Below, one piece after another: positions 15,621 to 25,697 of a stretch of DNA of 34,718 nucleotides; the first letter of the stretch is position 1; each line of letters opens with the position of its first letter. This stretch comes from an uncultured Bacteroidaceae bacterium (GTDB lineage: Bacteria > Bacteroidota > Bacteroidia > Bacteroidales > Bacteroidaceae). Under the pieces are notes generated by a model. It was not told where the DNA came from, searched no databases, and saw only the letters and a program-made list of their open reading frames with translations. Location: positions 1-34,718 of the forward strand of contig CALUJO010000025.1 in assembly GCA_944320965.1 (NCBI GenBank), written 5' to 3'. Position numbers and translations under genes: made by a program.

Positions 15621-16400
15621 ATGCAAGACAGACATACCGACAGAAAACGTTATTTCAATGAACTTGCTGCAACCAGCGAGAGATACTATATCCCGTATAT
15701 TGAGAATTTCGTGAAGATTGTACCTTCAATGAAAATCCTTGAAATAGGATGCGGCGAAGGCGGCAATCTGCTTCCGTTTGCACGTATGGGCTGTTATGTG
15801 AAAGGCATAGACATTTCGGTTAACAGGATACGCCAGGCTAAGGAGTTCTTTGCCGAAGAAAATGCCGATGGTGATTTTGTGAACTGCGACATTTTCAAGG
15901 CAGAAAATGTTGAACCGGTATATGATATAGTGTTGATGCATGATGTCATTGAACATGTACACAACAAAAACGAATTCCTGAGGGTTGCCCGTTCGTTCCT
16001 GAAGGATAACGGACTGCTGTTCATCGGTTTTCCTGCGTGGCAGATGCCTTTTGGCGGACACCAGCAGACAATACCGGGAAAGTTTATCTCGAAAATGCCG
16101 TTCATCCATATCTTGCCTGTACCGCTTTACAAGGGGCTTCTGAAGATATCGTCCGTATCACAGGCTAAAATTGACGAACTGCTTGACATAAAGGAGTGTA
16201 AGGTTACAATAGAAATGTTCCGCAGGAAAGCACAGGAAGAGAAACTTGAAATAGCGGATGAGCTTATGTTCTTCATAAATCCTCATTATGAAATAAAGTT
16301 CGGACTAAAACCACGTAAACTTTACAAGGCTTTGTCCGGAATACCTTATCTTCGCAATTACTTTACTACATCTGTATTTTATTTATTAAAAAAGAAATAA
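15621..16400 (+). CDS. Class I SAM-dependent methyltransferase
   Basis: The 259-residue protein has a typical Rossmann-fold SAM site: motif I ILEIGCGEGGN (39-49), acidic residue Asp64 in VKGIDIS (60-66) at the end of strand 2, then CDIFKAEN (89-96), and DVIEHV (108-113) after strand 4. The pattern is of the methyltransf_11/UbiE-like group, which includes quinone, lipid and small-molecule enzymes. FIGFPAWQMPFGGHQQTIPG (134-153) may form the substrate pocket. The substrate cannot be told. It lies three bases before dnaB and is probably cotranscribed with it, which need not mean related function. Confidence 0.87.
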   Translation: MQDRHTDRKRYFNELAATSERYYIPYIENFVKIVPSMKILEIGCGEGGNLLPFARMGCYVKGIDISVNRIRQAKEFFAEENADGDFVNCDIFKAENVEPVYDIVLMHDVIEHVHNKNEFLRVARSFLKDNGLLFIGFPAWQMPFGGHQQTIPGKFISKMPFIHILPVPLYKGLLKISSVSQAKIDELLDIKECKVTIEMFRRKAQEEKLEIADELMFFINPHYEIKFGLKPRKLYKALSGIPYLRNYFTTSVFYLLKKK

Positions 16401-16403
16401 TAA

Positions 16404-17927
16404 ATGGCTTATACGCGTAAAAACAGCAAGTCTGCCCAGAACGTGCAAATATCGCCTCTGGAAGAAATGGGACATATACCTCCCAAAGCTACCGAATTTG
16501 AGGAAGCTGTACTGGGAGCCCTGATGATTGAGAAGGATGCCTACTCGCTTGTGAGTGAAATACTTTCTCCGAGGTCTTTTTATGAAATAAAGCACCAGAA
16601 GATATACGAAGCCATACAAAGCCTTGCGATTGCACAGCACCCGGTGGATATCATTACCGTTACTGAAGAACTGCGCCGCAGAGGTGACCTTGACTTTGTG
16701 GGAGGTCCTTTCTATATTACAACTTTGAGCAGCAAGGTCATATCTTCTGCACATATAGAATACCATGCGCGTGTAATAGCTCAGAAAGCGCTTGCACGTG
16801 AACTTATATCATATACAAGCAAGATTCAGACAAAGGCTTTTGATGAGACTATTGACGTTGACGACCTTATGCAGGAAGCTGAGGGCCAGCTGTTCGAGAT
16901 CTCGCAGCAAAACATGAAGAAGGATTATACACAGATTAATCCTGTCATTGACGCCGCCTTTGTACAATTGCAGAAAGCTGCTGCCCGTACCGACGGTTTG
17001 AGCGGTCTGGAATCCGGTTTTACACAGATAGACAAGATGACTTCGGGATGGCAGAATTCCGACCTGATTATCATTGCGGCACGTCCTGCCATGGGAAAGA
17101 CAGCATTTGTGCTTTCAATGGCAAAGAATATTGCAGTGAACTACAGGCAGCCTATAGCGATGTTCTCTCTTGAAATGAGCAACGTGCAGCTTGTGAACCG
17201 TCTGATATCAAACGTGTGTGAAATTCCAAGTGAAAAGATAAAGAGCGGACAGCTTGAGAATTTTGAATGGAAACAGCTTGACATCAAGATAAAGGAACTG
17301 TACGATGCCCCGCTCTATATTGATGATACTCCGTCGCTTTCGGTATTCGAGCTTAGAACCAAGGCGCGCCGTCTTGTGAGGGAACACGGAATAAAGATGA
17401 TTATAATCGACTACCTCCAGCTTATGAACGCAAATGGAATGAGTACAGGAAGCCGACAGGAAGAGGTATCAACCATTTCACGTTCGCTTAAAGGACTTGC
17501 CAAGGAGCTTAATATTCCGATTGTTGCGCTTTCACAGTTGAACCGTAGTGTGGAAAACCGTGAAGGACCTGATGGAAAGCGTCCGCAGCTGAGTGACTTG
17601 CGTGAATCCGGAGCTATCGAGCAGGATGCCGATATTGTATGTTTCATCCATCGTCCTGAATACTATAAGATATACGAAGACGAACACAAGAACGACCTTC
17701 GCGGTATGGCTGAATTCATAATTGCAAAACACCGTAACGGTGCCGTTGGCCATGTATTGCTGCGTTTCAAGGGAGAATATATCAAATTCCAGAATAAGGA
17801 TGATGACAATTTTGTTCCGCCTCCGAGTCCTGACGGAAGCAGCAAGGGAGGTGTTGTCCTTGAATCAAAGACAAACAGTGAGGACTTCTATATTCCGCCT
17901 GCACCTATAACGGATGTCCCGTTCTAA
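16404..17927 (+). CDS. dnaB: Replicative DNA helicase
   Basis: The 507-residue protein has the DnaB N-terminal domain (PPKATEFEEAVLGALMIEKD, about 26-45) and the RecA-like C-terminal motor. Walker A is ARPAMGKT (226-233), and Walker B lies at MIIIDYLQLMN. Later motifs include LSQLNRSVENR, SDLRESGAIEQDADIV and FIIAKHRNGAVGHVLLRFK. It unwinds DNA at the replication fork as a hexamer and recruits primase. No intein interrupts the Walker A site, and the length is normal. It ends four bases before a convergent gene, with no obvious terminator between. Confidence 0.97.
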   Translation: MAYTRKNSKSAQNVQISPLEEMGHIPPKATEFEEAVLGALMIEKDAYSLVSEILSPRSFYEIKHQKIYEAIQSLAIAQHPVDIITVTEELRRRGDLDFVGGPFYITTLSSKVISSAHIEYHARVIAQKALARELISYTSKIQTKAFDETIDVDDLMQEAEGQLFEISQQNMKKDYTQINPVIDAAFVQLQKAAARTDGLSGLESGFTQIDKMTSGWQNSDLIIIAARPAMGKTAFVLSMAKNIAVNYRQPIAMFSLEMSNVQLVNRLISNVCEIPSEKIKSGQLENFEWKQLDIKIKELYDAPLYIDDTPSLSVFELRTKARRLVREHGIKMIIIDYLQLMNANGMSTGSRQEEVSTISRSLKGLAKELNIPIVALSQLNRSVENREGPDGKRPQLSDLRESGAIEQDADIVCFIHRPEYYKIYEDEHKNDLRGMAEFIIAKHRNGAVGHVLLRFKGEYIKFQNKDDDNFVPPPSPDGSSKGGVVLESKTNSEDFYIPPAPITDVPF

Positions 17928-17931
17928 AATA

Positions 17932-18642
17932 TCAGAATGTACAGCCTATGGAGAAGCTTATGGTATTGTTGCGACGGTCGAGCACAAGTCTTTCATTGGG
18001 TTCACTAATCCGCTGAATAGACTTTGATATATTGTTAAGCCCAACTTCATAGGCGAAGTCAAAGAAGATATACGAAATCTTTACACTTACGCCCAATGCC
18101 AAGTTTACGGCAAAGGCTGAAAGACTTTCGTCAACATCATTGAAGAGGTTGACAAATTCTATGTTGGACTTGTTTTCCCAGATATACTTGAATACGGGTC
18201 CGGCAAATACGGAGAAGTTGTAAGGATGCTCGTTTACGATACTGTAACCGTACATGACGGGAAGATTTACTGATTTGATATTTGATATTATACGGGCATA
18301 ATCCGGTTCAATATCGGGATGCTGTGAAGCTTTCTTGTCGAATTTTATTTCTCCGTTGATAATAGAAAACTCCGGTCCGGTCTGCAGGAAATGTCTGCCT
18401 TTTCCGAATCGTGCGAACAATGAGATATTGTATCCCAGCTTGTATATGTTCTGCATATCATCAATGGTTGTTCCATTTACAACAAATTCGTCCAAAATAA
18501 ACATGGATGAGTTAAATCCGGCCTTGATACCATAACTGATATCAATACCAGATTTACTTTTCATGCCTGCAAGACTGTCTGTCTTCTCATTATGCCTTGC
18601 CCACCCCGAAAGAGGAAGCAGCACAAGGACAAGCCACAACAT
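17932..18642 (-). CDS. Outer-membrane beta-barrel protein (PorT-like)
   Basis: From the ATG at 18642 the product has 236 residues with a signal peptide (MLWLVLVLLPLSGWA). An ATG at 18666 would bury this behind eight charged residues. The rest is alternating strands typical of Bacteroidetes outer-membrane barrels: YGIKAGFNSSMFI, YNISLFARFGKGRHFLQTGP, SVNLPVMYGYSI, FSVFAGPVFKYIW, and a last strand ending in Phe (TISFSIGCTF). The start overlaps the flavin reductase stop by one base (TAATG), so the pair is translationally coupled. Function is unknown; PorT-like proteins are a broad group, so no secretion role is implied. Confidence 0.72.
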   Translation of the reverse strand: MLWLVLVLLPLSGWARHNEKTDSLAGMKSKSGIDISYGIKAGFNSSMFILDEFVVNGTTIDDMQNIYKLGYNISLFARFGKGRHFLQTGPEFSIINGEIKFDKKASQHPDIEPDYARIISNIKSVNLPVMYGYSIVNEHPYNFSVFAGPVFKYIWENKSNIEFVNLFNDVDESLSAFAVNLALGVSVKISYIFFDFAYEVGLNNISKSIQRISEPNERLVLDRRNNTISFSIGCTF

Positions 18643-19208
18643 TATTTTTTCTTTTCTACCGACCATCCGAATTTGCCAATAAAATTACCAAGGTCATAAT
18701 AACTTCCATGAAGATAGACAAGCGGTTCGCTCTTGTCAAGCTCAAACTTGCCTGTTTCCTGATTAATAAACTTCTCGTCTGCCTTTACGTTGACTACTTC
18801 AGCAATGAACATATCGTGCGAGCCAAGGGATATGATTTCCTTGACACGGCACTCGATATTGATTGGTGATTCGGCTACTATCGGACAGCTTACGACCGAA
18901 GCCTTTTCGGGTGTAAGGTTCATTTCCTTGAACTTGTTGTATTTGCTGCCAGAGCGTACTCCGCACCAGTCTGTTGCCTTTGCCATTTCCTTTGTAGTGA
19001 GGTTAATGACAAATTCCATGTTCTTCTTGATTATGCCGTATGAATGTCTTTCAGGACGGACGGAAATATAGCACATTGGAGGATTGGTACATATCGTACC
19101 AACCCACGCAATGGTTATCAGGTTATATTCTTCCTCTGTCGCTCCGCAGCTTACAAGAACTGCCGGCAGAGGGTATATCATTGTTCCCGGTTTCCAGTCA
19201 AGTTTCAT
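18642..19208 (-). CDS. Flavin reductase family (flavoredoxin-like) protein
   Basis: The 188-residue protein shows the FMN-binding split-barrel pattern: YPLPAVLVSCGATEEEYNLI, TIAWVGTICTNPPMCYISVR, ERHSYGIIKKNMEFVINLT, then FIAEVVNVKADEKF near the end. Members reduce free flavin or pass electrons as flavoredoxins. It sits 12 bases after pyrI in a run of minus-strand genes. A link to pyrimidine synthesis is not established. Length is normal and it starts with ATG. Confidence 0.85.
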   Translation of the reverse strand: MKLDWKPGTMIYPLPAVLVSCGATEEEYNLITIAWVGTICTNPPMCYISVRPERHSYGIIKKNMEFVINLTTKEMAKATDWCGVRSGSKYNKFKEMNLTPEKASVVSCPIVAESPINIECRVKEIISLGSHDMFIAEVVNVKADEKFINQETGKFELDKSEPLVYLHGSYYDLGNFIGKFGWSVEKKK

Positions 19209-19220
19209 ATTTGCAGTTGT

Positions 19221-19682
19221 TTATAGAACTTCAATATTATTCTTGTTCTGTTCTTTTTCGCAGTAATGACATTTCAGGATTCCTTTTTCCCTGTCGGTCA
19301 AAGTGAAAATGGTTGTCATAGGCTCGTTGTTTGTTATGCACTTAGGATTGTTGCATTTAACGATTCCTACCATCTTGTCCGGAATGCTTATTGTCTTCTT
19401 TTCAACGATTTCGTAGTTTCTGATAACATTGATATGTGCATTCGGTGCGACAAGTGAGATTCTGTTTATTTCTTCTTCTTCAAAGAATTTTCCTGCAATC
19501 TTTATTATACCTTTCTTGCCTAGTTTCTTGCTTTCAAGATTGAATCCTATTGTTACGTTGTTATCCATCTTTTCAATGCCAAGCAATGAAACTACCTTGA
19601 AGAGCTTGTCGGATGGAATATGGTCGATGACAGTACCGTTTTCAATTGCTGCAACCTGCAATTCTGTTTTATTTTCAGTCAT
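19221..19682 (-). CDS. pyrI: Aspartate carbamoyltransferase, regulatory chain
   Basis: The 153-residue protein has the N-terminal allosteric ACT-like domain ([20 protein letters not shown], 10-29) that binds CTP/ATP. Its C-terminal zinc domain carries Cys110 and Cys115 (CNNPKC) and Cys138 and Cys141 (CHYC), which join the regulatory and catalytic chains. It lies 20 bases after pyrB, as in the E. coli pyrBI operon, and length matches the usual 150 or so residues. All four zinc ligands are present, so an allosterically regulated enzyme is expected. Confidence 0.96.
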   Translation of the reverse strand: MTENKTELQVAAIENGTVIDHIPSDKLFKVVSLLGIEKMDNNVTIGFNLESKKLGKKGIIKIAGKFFEEEEINRISLVAPNAHINVIRNYEIVEKKTISIPDKMVGIVKCNNPKCITNNEPMTTIFTLTDREKGILKCHYCEKEQNKNNIEVL

Positions 19683-19702
19683 AGTCTTTCTGTTTTAAAT
19701 AA

Positions 19703-20638
19703 TCATTTATCATTTCTGACATCATCAAGAGTAATACCCAATACGTCGCAAATTATTGCTTCGCGTGCATACAGACCGTTTTGTGCCTGCTGTATGAAAT
19801 ATGCCTTCGGGTTATCGTCAACATCGTAAGAGATTTCGTTTACTCTTGGGAGCGGGTGCAATATTCTCAGATTGTCCTTTGTCTTGCACAGCATGTCGTT
19901 ATGAAGGATATATACGTTCTTTACCCTTTCGTATTCCATAAGGTCGGTAAACCTTTCTCTCTGGACTCTTGTCATGTAAAGAATGTCGGCATCGGCAATT
20001 ACATTTTCGTTGAATTCTCTGTGTTCAAAGTACTTGATATTGTGCTTCTGACAGAAAAGTTTATATTCGTCAGGCATTTTAAGTTCGTCAGGTGCTATGA
20101 AATGGAATGTCGGGTTGAAGTGTCTCATTGCCATAAGCAGTGAGTGTACTGTTCTACCATATTTCAAATCTCCGACCATGTATATATTCAGGTTCTCAAG
20201 AGTTCCCTGTGTCTTGTAGATTGAATATAAGTCAAGCATTGTCTGTGAAGGATGCTGGTTGGCTCCGTCGCCTGCGTTTACGATAGGCACAGGAGCAATT
20301 TCGCTTGCATATCTTGCAGCACCTTCCAGATAGTGTCTCATTACAATAACATCAGCGTAGTTGCTGACCATCAGGATTGTATCCTTCAGGGTTTCTCCTT
20401 TCGAAGAACTCGTCACCTTAGGGTCAGTAAACCCAATCACCTTGGCGCCAAGTCGGTTGGCAGCCGTTTCAAAACTCAGTCTTGTTCTTGTGGACGGTTC
20501 AAAGAACAGCGTTGCCACTATTTTTGAGTCAAGCAGTTTTCTGTTTGGTCTCTTCTCAAACTCCTTTGCCATTTCCAGCATGTACAAGATTTTCTCCTTA
20601 CTGTATTCTTCAATTGCAACTAAACTTCTGTTTTTCAT
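19703..20638 (-). CDS. pyrB: Aspartate carbamoyltransferase, catalytic chain
   Basis: From the ATG at 20638 ([13 protein letters not shown]) the protein has 311 residues, the normal length; a farther upstream start would add 14 hydrophilic residues. It has [13 protein letters not shown] (45-57) for carbamoyl-phosphate binding, SSSKGETL with Lys80, and [12 protein letters not shown]. It catalyses carbamoyl phosphate plus aspartate to carbamoyl-aspartate in pyrimidine synthesis. The next gene is pyrI. It follows folC by 46 bases; I saw no strong terminator there, so cotranscription with folC is possible. Confidence 0.97.
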   Translation of the reverse strand: MKNRSLVAIEEYSKEKILYMLEMAKEFEKRPNRKLLDSKIVATLFFEPSTRTRLSFETAANRLGAKVIGFTDPKVTSSSKGETLKDTILMVSNYADVIVMRHYLEGAARYASEIAPVPIVNAGDGANQHPSQTMLDLYSIYKTQGTLENLNIYMVGDLKYGRTVHSLLMAMRHFNPTFHFIAPDELKMPDEYKLFCQKHNIKYFEHREFNENVIADADILYMTRVQRERFTDLMEYERVKNVYILHNDMLCKTKDNLRILHPLPRVNEISYDVDDNPKAYFIQQAQNGLYAREAIICDVLGITLDDVRNDK

Positions 20639-20684
20639 ATTAGTGCTTTTTATGTTTATTTTATGTTGTAAAAGTAACAATAAA

Positions 20685-21971
20685 TCATTTTCCAGCCAAC
20701 AAATCGGCTACAATAAAACAACTTCCTCCGACAAAAATCATATCATTGCTTCCTGCAGCTTTTCTTGCTGTTGCCAACGCTTCCTTTACGGTAGGTGCGG
20801 TTTCCCCTTCAAGTCCATGTTTTCTTGCCTTGTCCAACAGTTCATGTTCGTCAAGGGCGCGCCTTATTGAAGCTTTTGTGAATATGTAATGCGCATCTTT
20901 GGGCAGCAATTCAAGAACTCCGTCAATATCCTTGTCGTTTACCATTCCCATAACGATATGCAGTTTGTTGTATTTGCATTGTCCAAGTTGCCTTACTACG
21001 TATGATATGCCGTCAATATTGTGTCCGGCATCACATACCGTCAGCGGACAACTGTTTATTTTCTGCCATCTTCCCATAAACCCGGAGATAAGGCATACTT
21101 CTGCAAATCCTTCCCTGATAGCCTGTCCTGGAATATTTATGCCTGCTTCCTTCAAGCGGTCAAGTGCGCACAGAATGGTGTTTGTATTCTTTATCTGGTA
21201 GATACCTCCAAGCTCCCCTTCTATCTCTCCGTAGTTTGCGGTTTTATAGATGAATCCTCCGCCGTCCATGGTTTCCCATGAAACAAGAGGCTTTTTGTCT
21301 TCTGCAAAATGAATTGGAGCTCCAACCTCTGCTGCCTTGTCTGCAAAGACTTTACGTGTCTCTGGTTTTGTTTCTCCGATTACAACCGGAACACCTTTTT
21401 TAATTATTCCAGCCTTTTCGGATGCAATCTTTTCCAGGGTATTTCCAAGGAACTGCATATGGTCGAATCCAATGTTTGTTATTATGGACAGGACAGGTGT
21501 TATTATGTTTGTACAGTCAAGCCTGCCCCCCATTCCGACTTCAATTACGGCTATATCGACTTTGCATTCTTCAAAGTATTTGAATGCCATAGCTGTGGTC
21601 AGCTCAAAGAACGAAGGTTTAAGCCTGTCAAACAGTTCAATGTTCTCGACAACGAATTTTCTGACAAACTCCTTGTCTGCCATAACTCCGTTTACCCTTA
21701 TTCTTTCCCTGAAATCAATAAGGTGCGGAGACGTAAACAGCCCGACTTTATAGCCGGACTGTTGCAATATTGAGGCAATAGTATGTGAACAAGAGCCTTT
21801 TCCGTTGGTTCCTGCCACATGAATTGTCTTGAAGTTTCTGTGAGGATGATTAAAATGACTGTCAAGCAAAAGTGTAGTGTCAAGCCCTTCCTTGTATGCC
21901 GCTTTACCTATCTGCTGGAACATCGGTACTGATTCAGTCAGATATTTTATAACCTCTTCGTAATTCATCAT
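20685..21971 (-). CDS. folC: Bifunctional folylpolyglutamate/dihydrofolate synthase
   Basis: The protein has 428 residues from the ATG at 21971 (MMNYEEV); an ATG at 21968 is also possible. The upstream in-frame TTG lies inside fbp. The Mur-ligase-type ATP loop is [10 protein letters not shown] (51-60), followed by [32 protein letters not shown], and [20 protein letters not shown]. The C-terminal domain carries [10 protein letters not shown]. It adds glutamate to dihydropteroate and folates in the cytosol. The start lies one base after the fbp stop, which suggests coupled translation. Confidence 0.95.
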   Translation of the reverse strand: MMNYEEVIKYLTESVPMFQQIGKAAYKEGLDTTLLLDSHFNHPHRNFKTIHVAGTNGKGSCSHTIASILQQSGYKVGLFTSPHLIDFRERIRVNGVMADKEFVRKFVVENIELFDRLKPSFFELTTAMAFKYFEECKVDIAVIEVGMGGRLDCTNIITPVLSIITNIGFDHMQFLGNTLEKIASEKAGIIKKGVPVVIGETKPETRKVFADKAAEVGAPIHFAEDKKPLVSWETMDGGGFIYKTANYGEIEGELGGIYQIKNTNTILCALDRLKEAGINIPGQAIREGFAEVCLISGFMGRWQKINSCPLTVCDAGHNIDGISYVVRQLGQCKYNKLHIVMGMVNDKDIDGVLELLPKDAHYIFTKASIRRALDEHELLDKARKHGLEGETAPTVKEALATARKAAGSNDMIFVGGSCFIVADLLAGK

Positions 21972-21972
21972 A

Positions 21973-23976
21973 TCAGTTTTTTGTTCTTTCTTTAATAAGT
22001 CCTCTTCTGTATGCTTCAAGCAACATTCGCAGGTCTGTTATCTGTTCTCTCAGAACACGTCCCTTATCTGTATCCTTAACCATCATTCTCTGGGTATTGA
22101 ACTCAACGATGAAAGTTGTTGATTTAATGTCAAGTCCGTCAACGATAGCTTGTTTGGTTGACTGGAACGGTTCGTGCTGCACAAGCTGCATACCGTGCGA
22201 ATGGTAAATCAACGTATATCCGGCAATACCTGTTTCAGGCTGGTATGCTTTAGAGAATCCTCCGTCAATGACTAACAGCTTGCCGTTTGCCTTTATCGGG
22301 TTTTCGCCTTTGATTATCTTTACAGGTACGTGGCCGTTTATGATATGTCTGTGACTTCCTCCAACGCCGAATTCGTCAAGAATCATGTCACAAACCTCTT
22401 CGTTGTTTCTTAGCGAATAATAATATCCTTTTTTCTCATTACGGATTTCAGGTTTTCCTGCAATGAAATATCTTTCGAATGTAGCCATCTTTGCCTTGTC
22501 AAACGGAGGCGCATCCTTACCGCACCACAGATACCATATATAATCAAGCGCGAATTTTCCTTCTTCACTCTTCTGGTCTCCTGTATATGCAAGTCTTACC
22601 AGCTGGTCAACCTTGTCAAGCAGTGCCTTGCCTTTATACGTTGCTCCGTTTATCAATACTTCCTTCAGTGTTCCGTCTTCATTCAGAGGTATAGAAGCAT
22701 GAAACAAGAGGTTGGAATTGCATATTGTATACATGCTTCCCTTGTTAAGAAGACATTTTATATGCTTTTTTAATTTTTCACTGTGTCTGAACGAATGTTC
22801 AAGCTGTTTCATCAGAGATTCTTCTTCGTCGGTAAGTTTATATGGGTCATTAGGGTCCACTGTCGGGAAATATTTGTCGGACAGTTCGTATTCAACCCCG
22901 TCTATAGTACAAACTCCCTTTTCAAAGTCTATCTTGTCAAGGAGAAGTCTGTTGTCCATATCAAACTCGGGTCTGCTCTTGATAATCTGAGCTTCTATCT
23001 TGAACTGAATTATTGTTATAGCCTTGTGCATCTGCGAAACAAGTCTTATGGTCTTTTCTCCCATAGGTTTGCCAAGCAAATCTATCTTAGGCATAAACTT
23101 CAGGCATTCGTCATCAGCATAATGCTCCATTGCAAACGTAGCCAGCGGCAGAAGGTTTATTCCGTAACCGTCTTCCAGAGTTGACTGCGTTCCGTATCTC
23201 ATCGCTATTCTTATCACGTTGGCAATGTTAGCCCTGTTGCCTGCAGCAGCCCCCATCCACAGTATGTCGTGGTTTCCCCATTGGATGTCGACATTGTGGT
23301 AATCGTTCAATATATCCATTATATGGTGCGGACCCGGACCTCTGTCATAGATATCCCCCACAATATGCAACTGGTCGATTGTAAGTCTCTGTATCAGATT
23401 GCACATAGCTATAATAAAGTCATCCGCTCTCTGCGTTGATATTATGGTAGAGATGATGACATTTATATATGCCTGCTTGTTCGGCTCTATGGTTGATTCG
23501 TGCATAAGCTCCTGTATTGTGTAAGAGAATTCTTTTGGAATTGCCTTATGCACTTTCGAGCGTGTATATTTTGAAGAAACGTTCTGGCACACTTTGATAA
23601 GATTGTTTAGTGTAATGTTGTACCAGTCGTCCATATCTTCCTCAACAGCCTTAATCAAGTCCAGCTTTTCTTCTGGATAATAAATAAGAGTACAAAGCTC
23701 CTTTTTTTCGGTTTCTCTCATTGTATGTCCGAAAATCTCGTTTACCTTTCTCTTTACGGCGCCTGAAGCATTTTTCAGTACGTGTCTGAACGCTTCGTCT
23801 TCTCCGTGGATATCAGTAAGAAAGTGTTCCGTACCCTTTGGCAGATTGAGTATCGCCTCAAGATTAATGATTTCCGTACTTGCTTCCGCAATATTTGGAA
23901 ACGATTTTGACAGCAGTTGCAGATATCTGATATCGTTTTCTATTATTTCCTTTGAAATCAGTTTTTCGTCTGTCAT
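21973..23976 (-). CDS. fbp: Fructose-1,6-bisphosphatase, class III
   Basis: The 667-residue length is typical of class III enzymes of Bacteroidetes and Firmicutes. Calcineurin-like metal-binding motifs are TDIHGE (54-59), GDIYDRG (207-213) and GNHD (234-237), with NGHVPVKIIKGENPIKANGK near the C-terminus. It hydrolyses fructose 1,6-bisphosphate to fructose 6-phosphate, the gluconeogenic step, with Mn. It shares ATGA with the transporter stop upstream and has one base before folC, so it is the centre of a tightly coupled three-gene block. Confidence 0.96.
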   Translation of the reverse strand: MTDEKLISKEIIENDIRYLQLLSKSFPNIAEASTEIINLEAILNLPKGTEHFLTDIHGEDEAFRHVLKNASGAVKRKVNEIFGHTMRETEKKELCTLIYYPEEKLDLIKAVEEDMDDWYNITLNNLIKVCQNVSSKYTRSKVHKAIPKEFSYTIQELMHESTIEPNKQAYINVIISTIISTQRADDFIIAMCNLIQRLTIDQLHIVGDIYDRGPGPHHIMDILNDYHNVDIQWGNHDILWMGAAAGNRANIANVIRIAMRYGTQSTLEDGYGINLLPLATFAMEHYADDECLKFMPKIDLLGKPMGEKTIRLVSQMHKAITIIQFKIEAQIIKSRPEFDMDNRLLLDKIDFEKGVCTIDGVEYELSDKYFPTVDPNDPYKLTDEEESLMKQLEHSFRHSEKLKKHIKCLLNKGSMYTICNSNLLFHASIPLNEDGTLKEVLINGATYKGKALLDKVDQLVRLAYTGDQKSEEGKFALDYIWYLWCGKDAPPFDKAKMATFERYFIAGKPEIRNEKKGYYYSLRNNEEVCDMILDEFGVGGSHRHIINGHVPVKIIKGENPIKANGKLLVIDGGFSKAYQPETGIAGYTLIYHSHGMQLVQHEPFQSTKQAIVDGLDIKSTTFIVEFNTQRMMVKDTDKGRVLREQITDLRMLLEAYRRGLIKERTKN

Positions 23977-25634
23977 AATAGTAGAATTAATAATAATTGT
24001 GCTATAATAACTCTGGCAAACATTGACATCGGATATACTGTAGCATATGCTACCGAAGCATTGTCGCCTTCAATATTGTCATTAAGATAGTCAAGTGCCA
24101 TAGGATTTGCCATACTTCCGCAAATCATTCCTGTTATTATTCCGTAATCAGTTTTAGTAAACTTGACAAGTATGATAAGAATCAAAACAACAGGAACAAA
24201 TGTAATCAGGAAACCTGCCCCAATCCACAACAGACCATTGGCACAGACTACCGTCTCAAAGAAGTGTGCTCCAGAGTCTATTCCAAGACATGCCAGATAA
24301 ACTGCCAGTCCGAAAGCCCTGAGCATAAGGTTTACGCTTCTTGTCGTATAGGTAATCATGTGAAATCTCGGTCCGAAGGCACCGATAAGTATTCCCGAAA
24401 CAATCGGTCCACCGGCAAGCCCCAGTCTGATGGTTGTATCAACTCCCGGAACAGGGATAGGAATAATACCTATGAGCAGTCCCAATATTATACCTATAAA
24501 TATAATTATAAGATTAGGCTCCTTCAGGCTTTTGATAACATTGCCAAGGACACTTTCAACATTCTTCAATGCAGCTTTCTCTCCTACAACAGTCAGTTTG
24601 TCGCCCAACTGCAGGATAAGATCAGGAGTTGCAAGCAGCTGTACTCCGGCTCTGTAGACTCTTGTAATGTTGACACCGAAATGGTTCCTCAATTTCAGGT
24701 CTCCAAGATGCTTTCCGTTAATCTCTCTGTTTGTAATTACAAACCTTTGTGAGATTAGCTGACTGTCAATCTTGTTCCAGTCTATATTGCTGTTGTTCCA
24801 GTCCTTTTTCTCCTGCTCTCCGAATAGCATTGTCAATGAAGGTACATCTTCCTCGTTTGTAATGACAAGGATATGGTCATTCTTTTTCAGAACCATGTCA
24901 AAAGTCGGAATAAACACTTCACCGTCTCTCCATAATCTGGAAATAACGAATTTGCGGTGGCTGATTTGCGAAATATCACAAATCTTCTTATTGTCAATGC
25001 CGTCATTGTTTATTCTGAATTCACATATATAGGCAGTGTTGGCATTGTCGTTTGTACGGCATTTTACTCTGTCATCCTTTACAAACTTCCTTACTAACGC
25101 CAGTGCAAGAATCACTCCCACAACTCCTAGCGGATAGGTAACAGCACAGCTTAGCGCTGCACCTGAAGTATCCATGCCAAGCTGCTGCAGTGTCTGTTGT
25201 GCAGCTGCCAGTGCCGGTGTATTTGTGGTTGCTCCGCACATTACACCTACCATATCCGGAAGACTTATTCCGGTGAGCGGTATAAGTCCCAATGAAAGCA
25301 GCGCTCCTGCTATGATAAGTACAAGCGACAGAAGATTGAGCTGTACTCCTCCCTTCCTGAACGAAGAGAAAAATCCCGGTCCAACCTGGAGTCCGAGTGC
25401 GTATACAAAAATCACAAGTCCCAGACTTTCTGCATATCTAAGCATCTGGTGGTCTATGTCAATAAGCAAATGCCCAGCAAAGATACCGACAAAGAATACG
25501 AATGTAACTCCGAGCGATATCCCGAAAATCTTTATTTTTCCTAATGCAAGGCCAATAACCGAAACCACACTGATTACGATAATGGCCTGTATGTCCTGAA
25601 ACTGTGACAAGAAGTTGTTTATACTTTCAATCAT
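23973..25634 (-). CDS. AspT/YidE-type membrane transporter with RCK_C domains
   Basis: The 553-residue protein has the two-fold AspT/YbjL layout. An N-terminal membrane half (about 1-175) contains FVYALGLQVGPGFFSSFR, and a C-terminal membrane half (about 372-553) contains LGLAGGPIVSGILIGAFG and MICGSMANPMALDYLND. Between them are two TrkA-C/RCK_C-like cytosolic domains (about 195-370), for example FRINNDGIDNKKICDIS and FVITNREINGKHLGDLKLRN. Known relatives exchange aspartate and alanine or carry dicarboxylates, but many members have no known substrate. Coupling with fbp suggests central-carbon control; this is inference. The last bases overlap the fbp start. Confidence 0.85.
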   Translation of the reverse strand: MIESINNFLSQFQDIQAIIVISVVSVIGLALGKIKIFGISLGVTFVFFVGIFAGHLLIDIDHQMLRYAESLGLVIFVYALGLQVGPGFFSSFRKGGVQLNLLSLVLIIAGALLSLGLIPLTGISLPDMVGVMCGATTNTPALAAAQQTLQQLGMDTSGAALSCAVTYPLGVVGVILALALVRKFVKDDRVKCRTNDNANTAYICEFRINNDGIDNKKICDISQISHRKFVISRLWRDGEVFIPTFDMVLKKNDHILVITNEEDVPSLTMLFGEQEKKDWNNSNIDWNKIDSQLISQRFVITNREINGKHLGDLKLRNHFGVNITRVYRAGVQLLATPDLILQLGDKLTVVGEKAALKNVESVLGNVIKSLKEPNLIIIFIGIILGLLIGIIPIPVPGVDTTIRLGLAGGPIVSGILIGAFGPRFHMITYTTRSVNLMLRAFGLAVYLACLGIDSGAHFFETVVCANGLLWIGAGFLITFVPVVLILIILVKFTKTDYGIITGMICGSMANPMALDYLNDNIEGDNASVAYATVYPMSMFARVIIAQLLLILLL

Positions 25635-25668
25635 GTTTCAAACCGATGATGTAAAAAATACAATAACA

Positions 25669-25685
25669 GGCAGATAGTATCTGCC
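25669..25685. promoter_or_regulatory. Perfect 17-bp palindrome upstream of the transporter gene
   Basis: GGCAGATAGTATCTGCC is an exact dyad with a single central base, 34 bases before the transporter ATG. Its minimal loop makes a terminator hairpin unlikely. Position and symmetry fit an operator for a dimeric regulator. A TATAAT on the minus strand sits just upstream of it. Confidence 0.5.
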
Positions 25686-25697
25686 ATTATACACCTA

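Noticed and set aside
17932..18642. PorT proper (a T9SS component)
   Set aside because: It has only the general barrel pattern and no neighbours from the secretion system.
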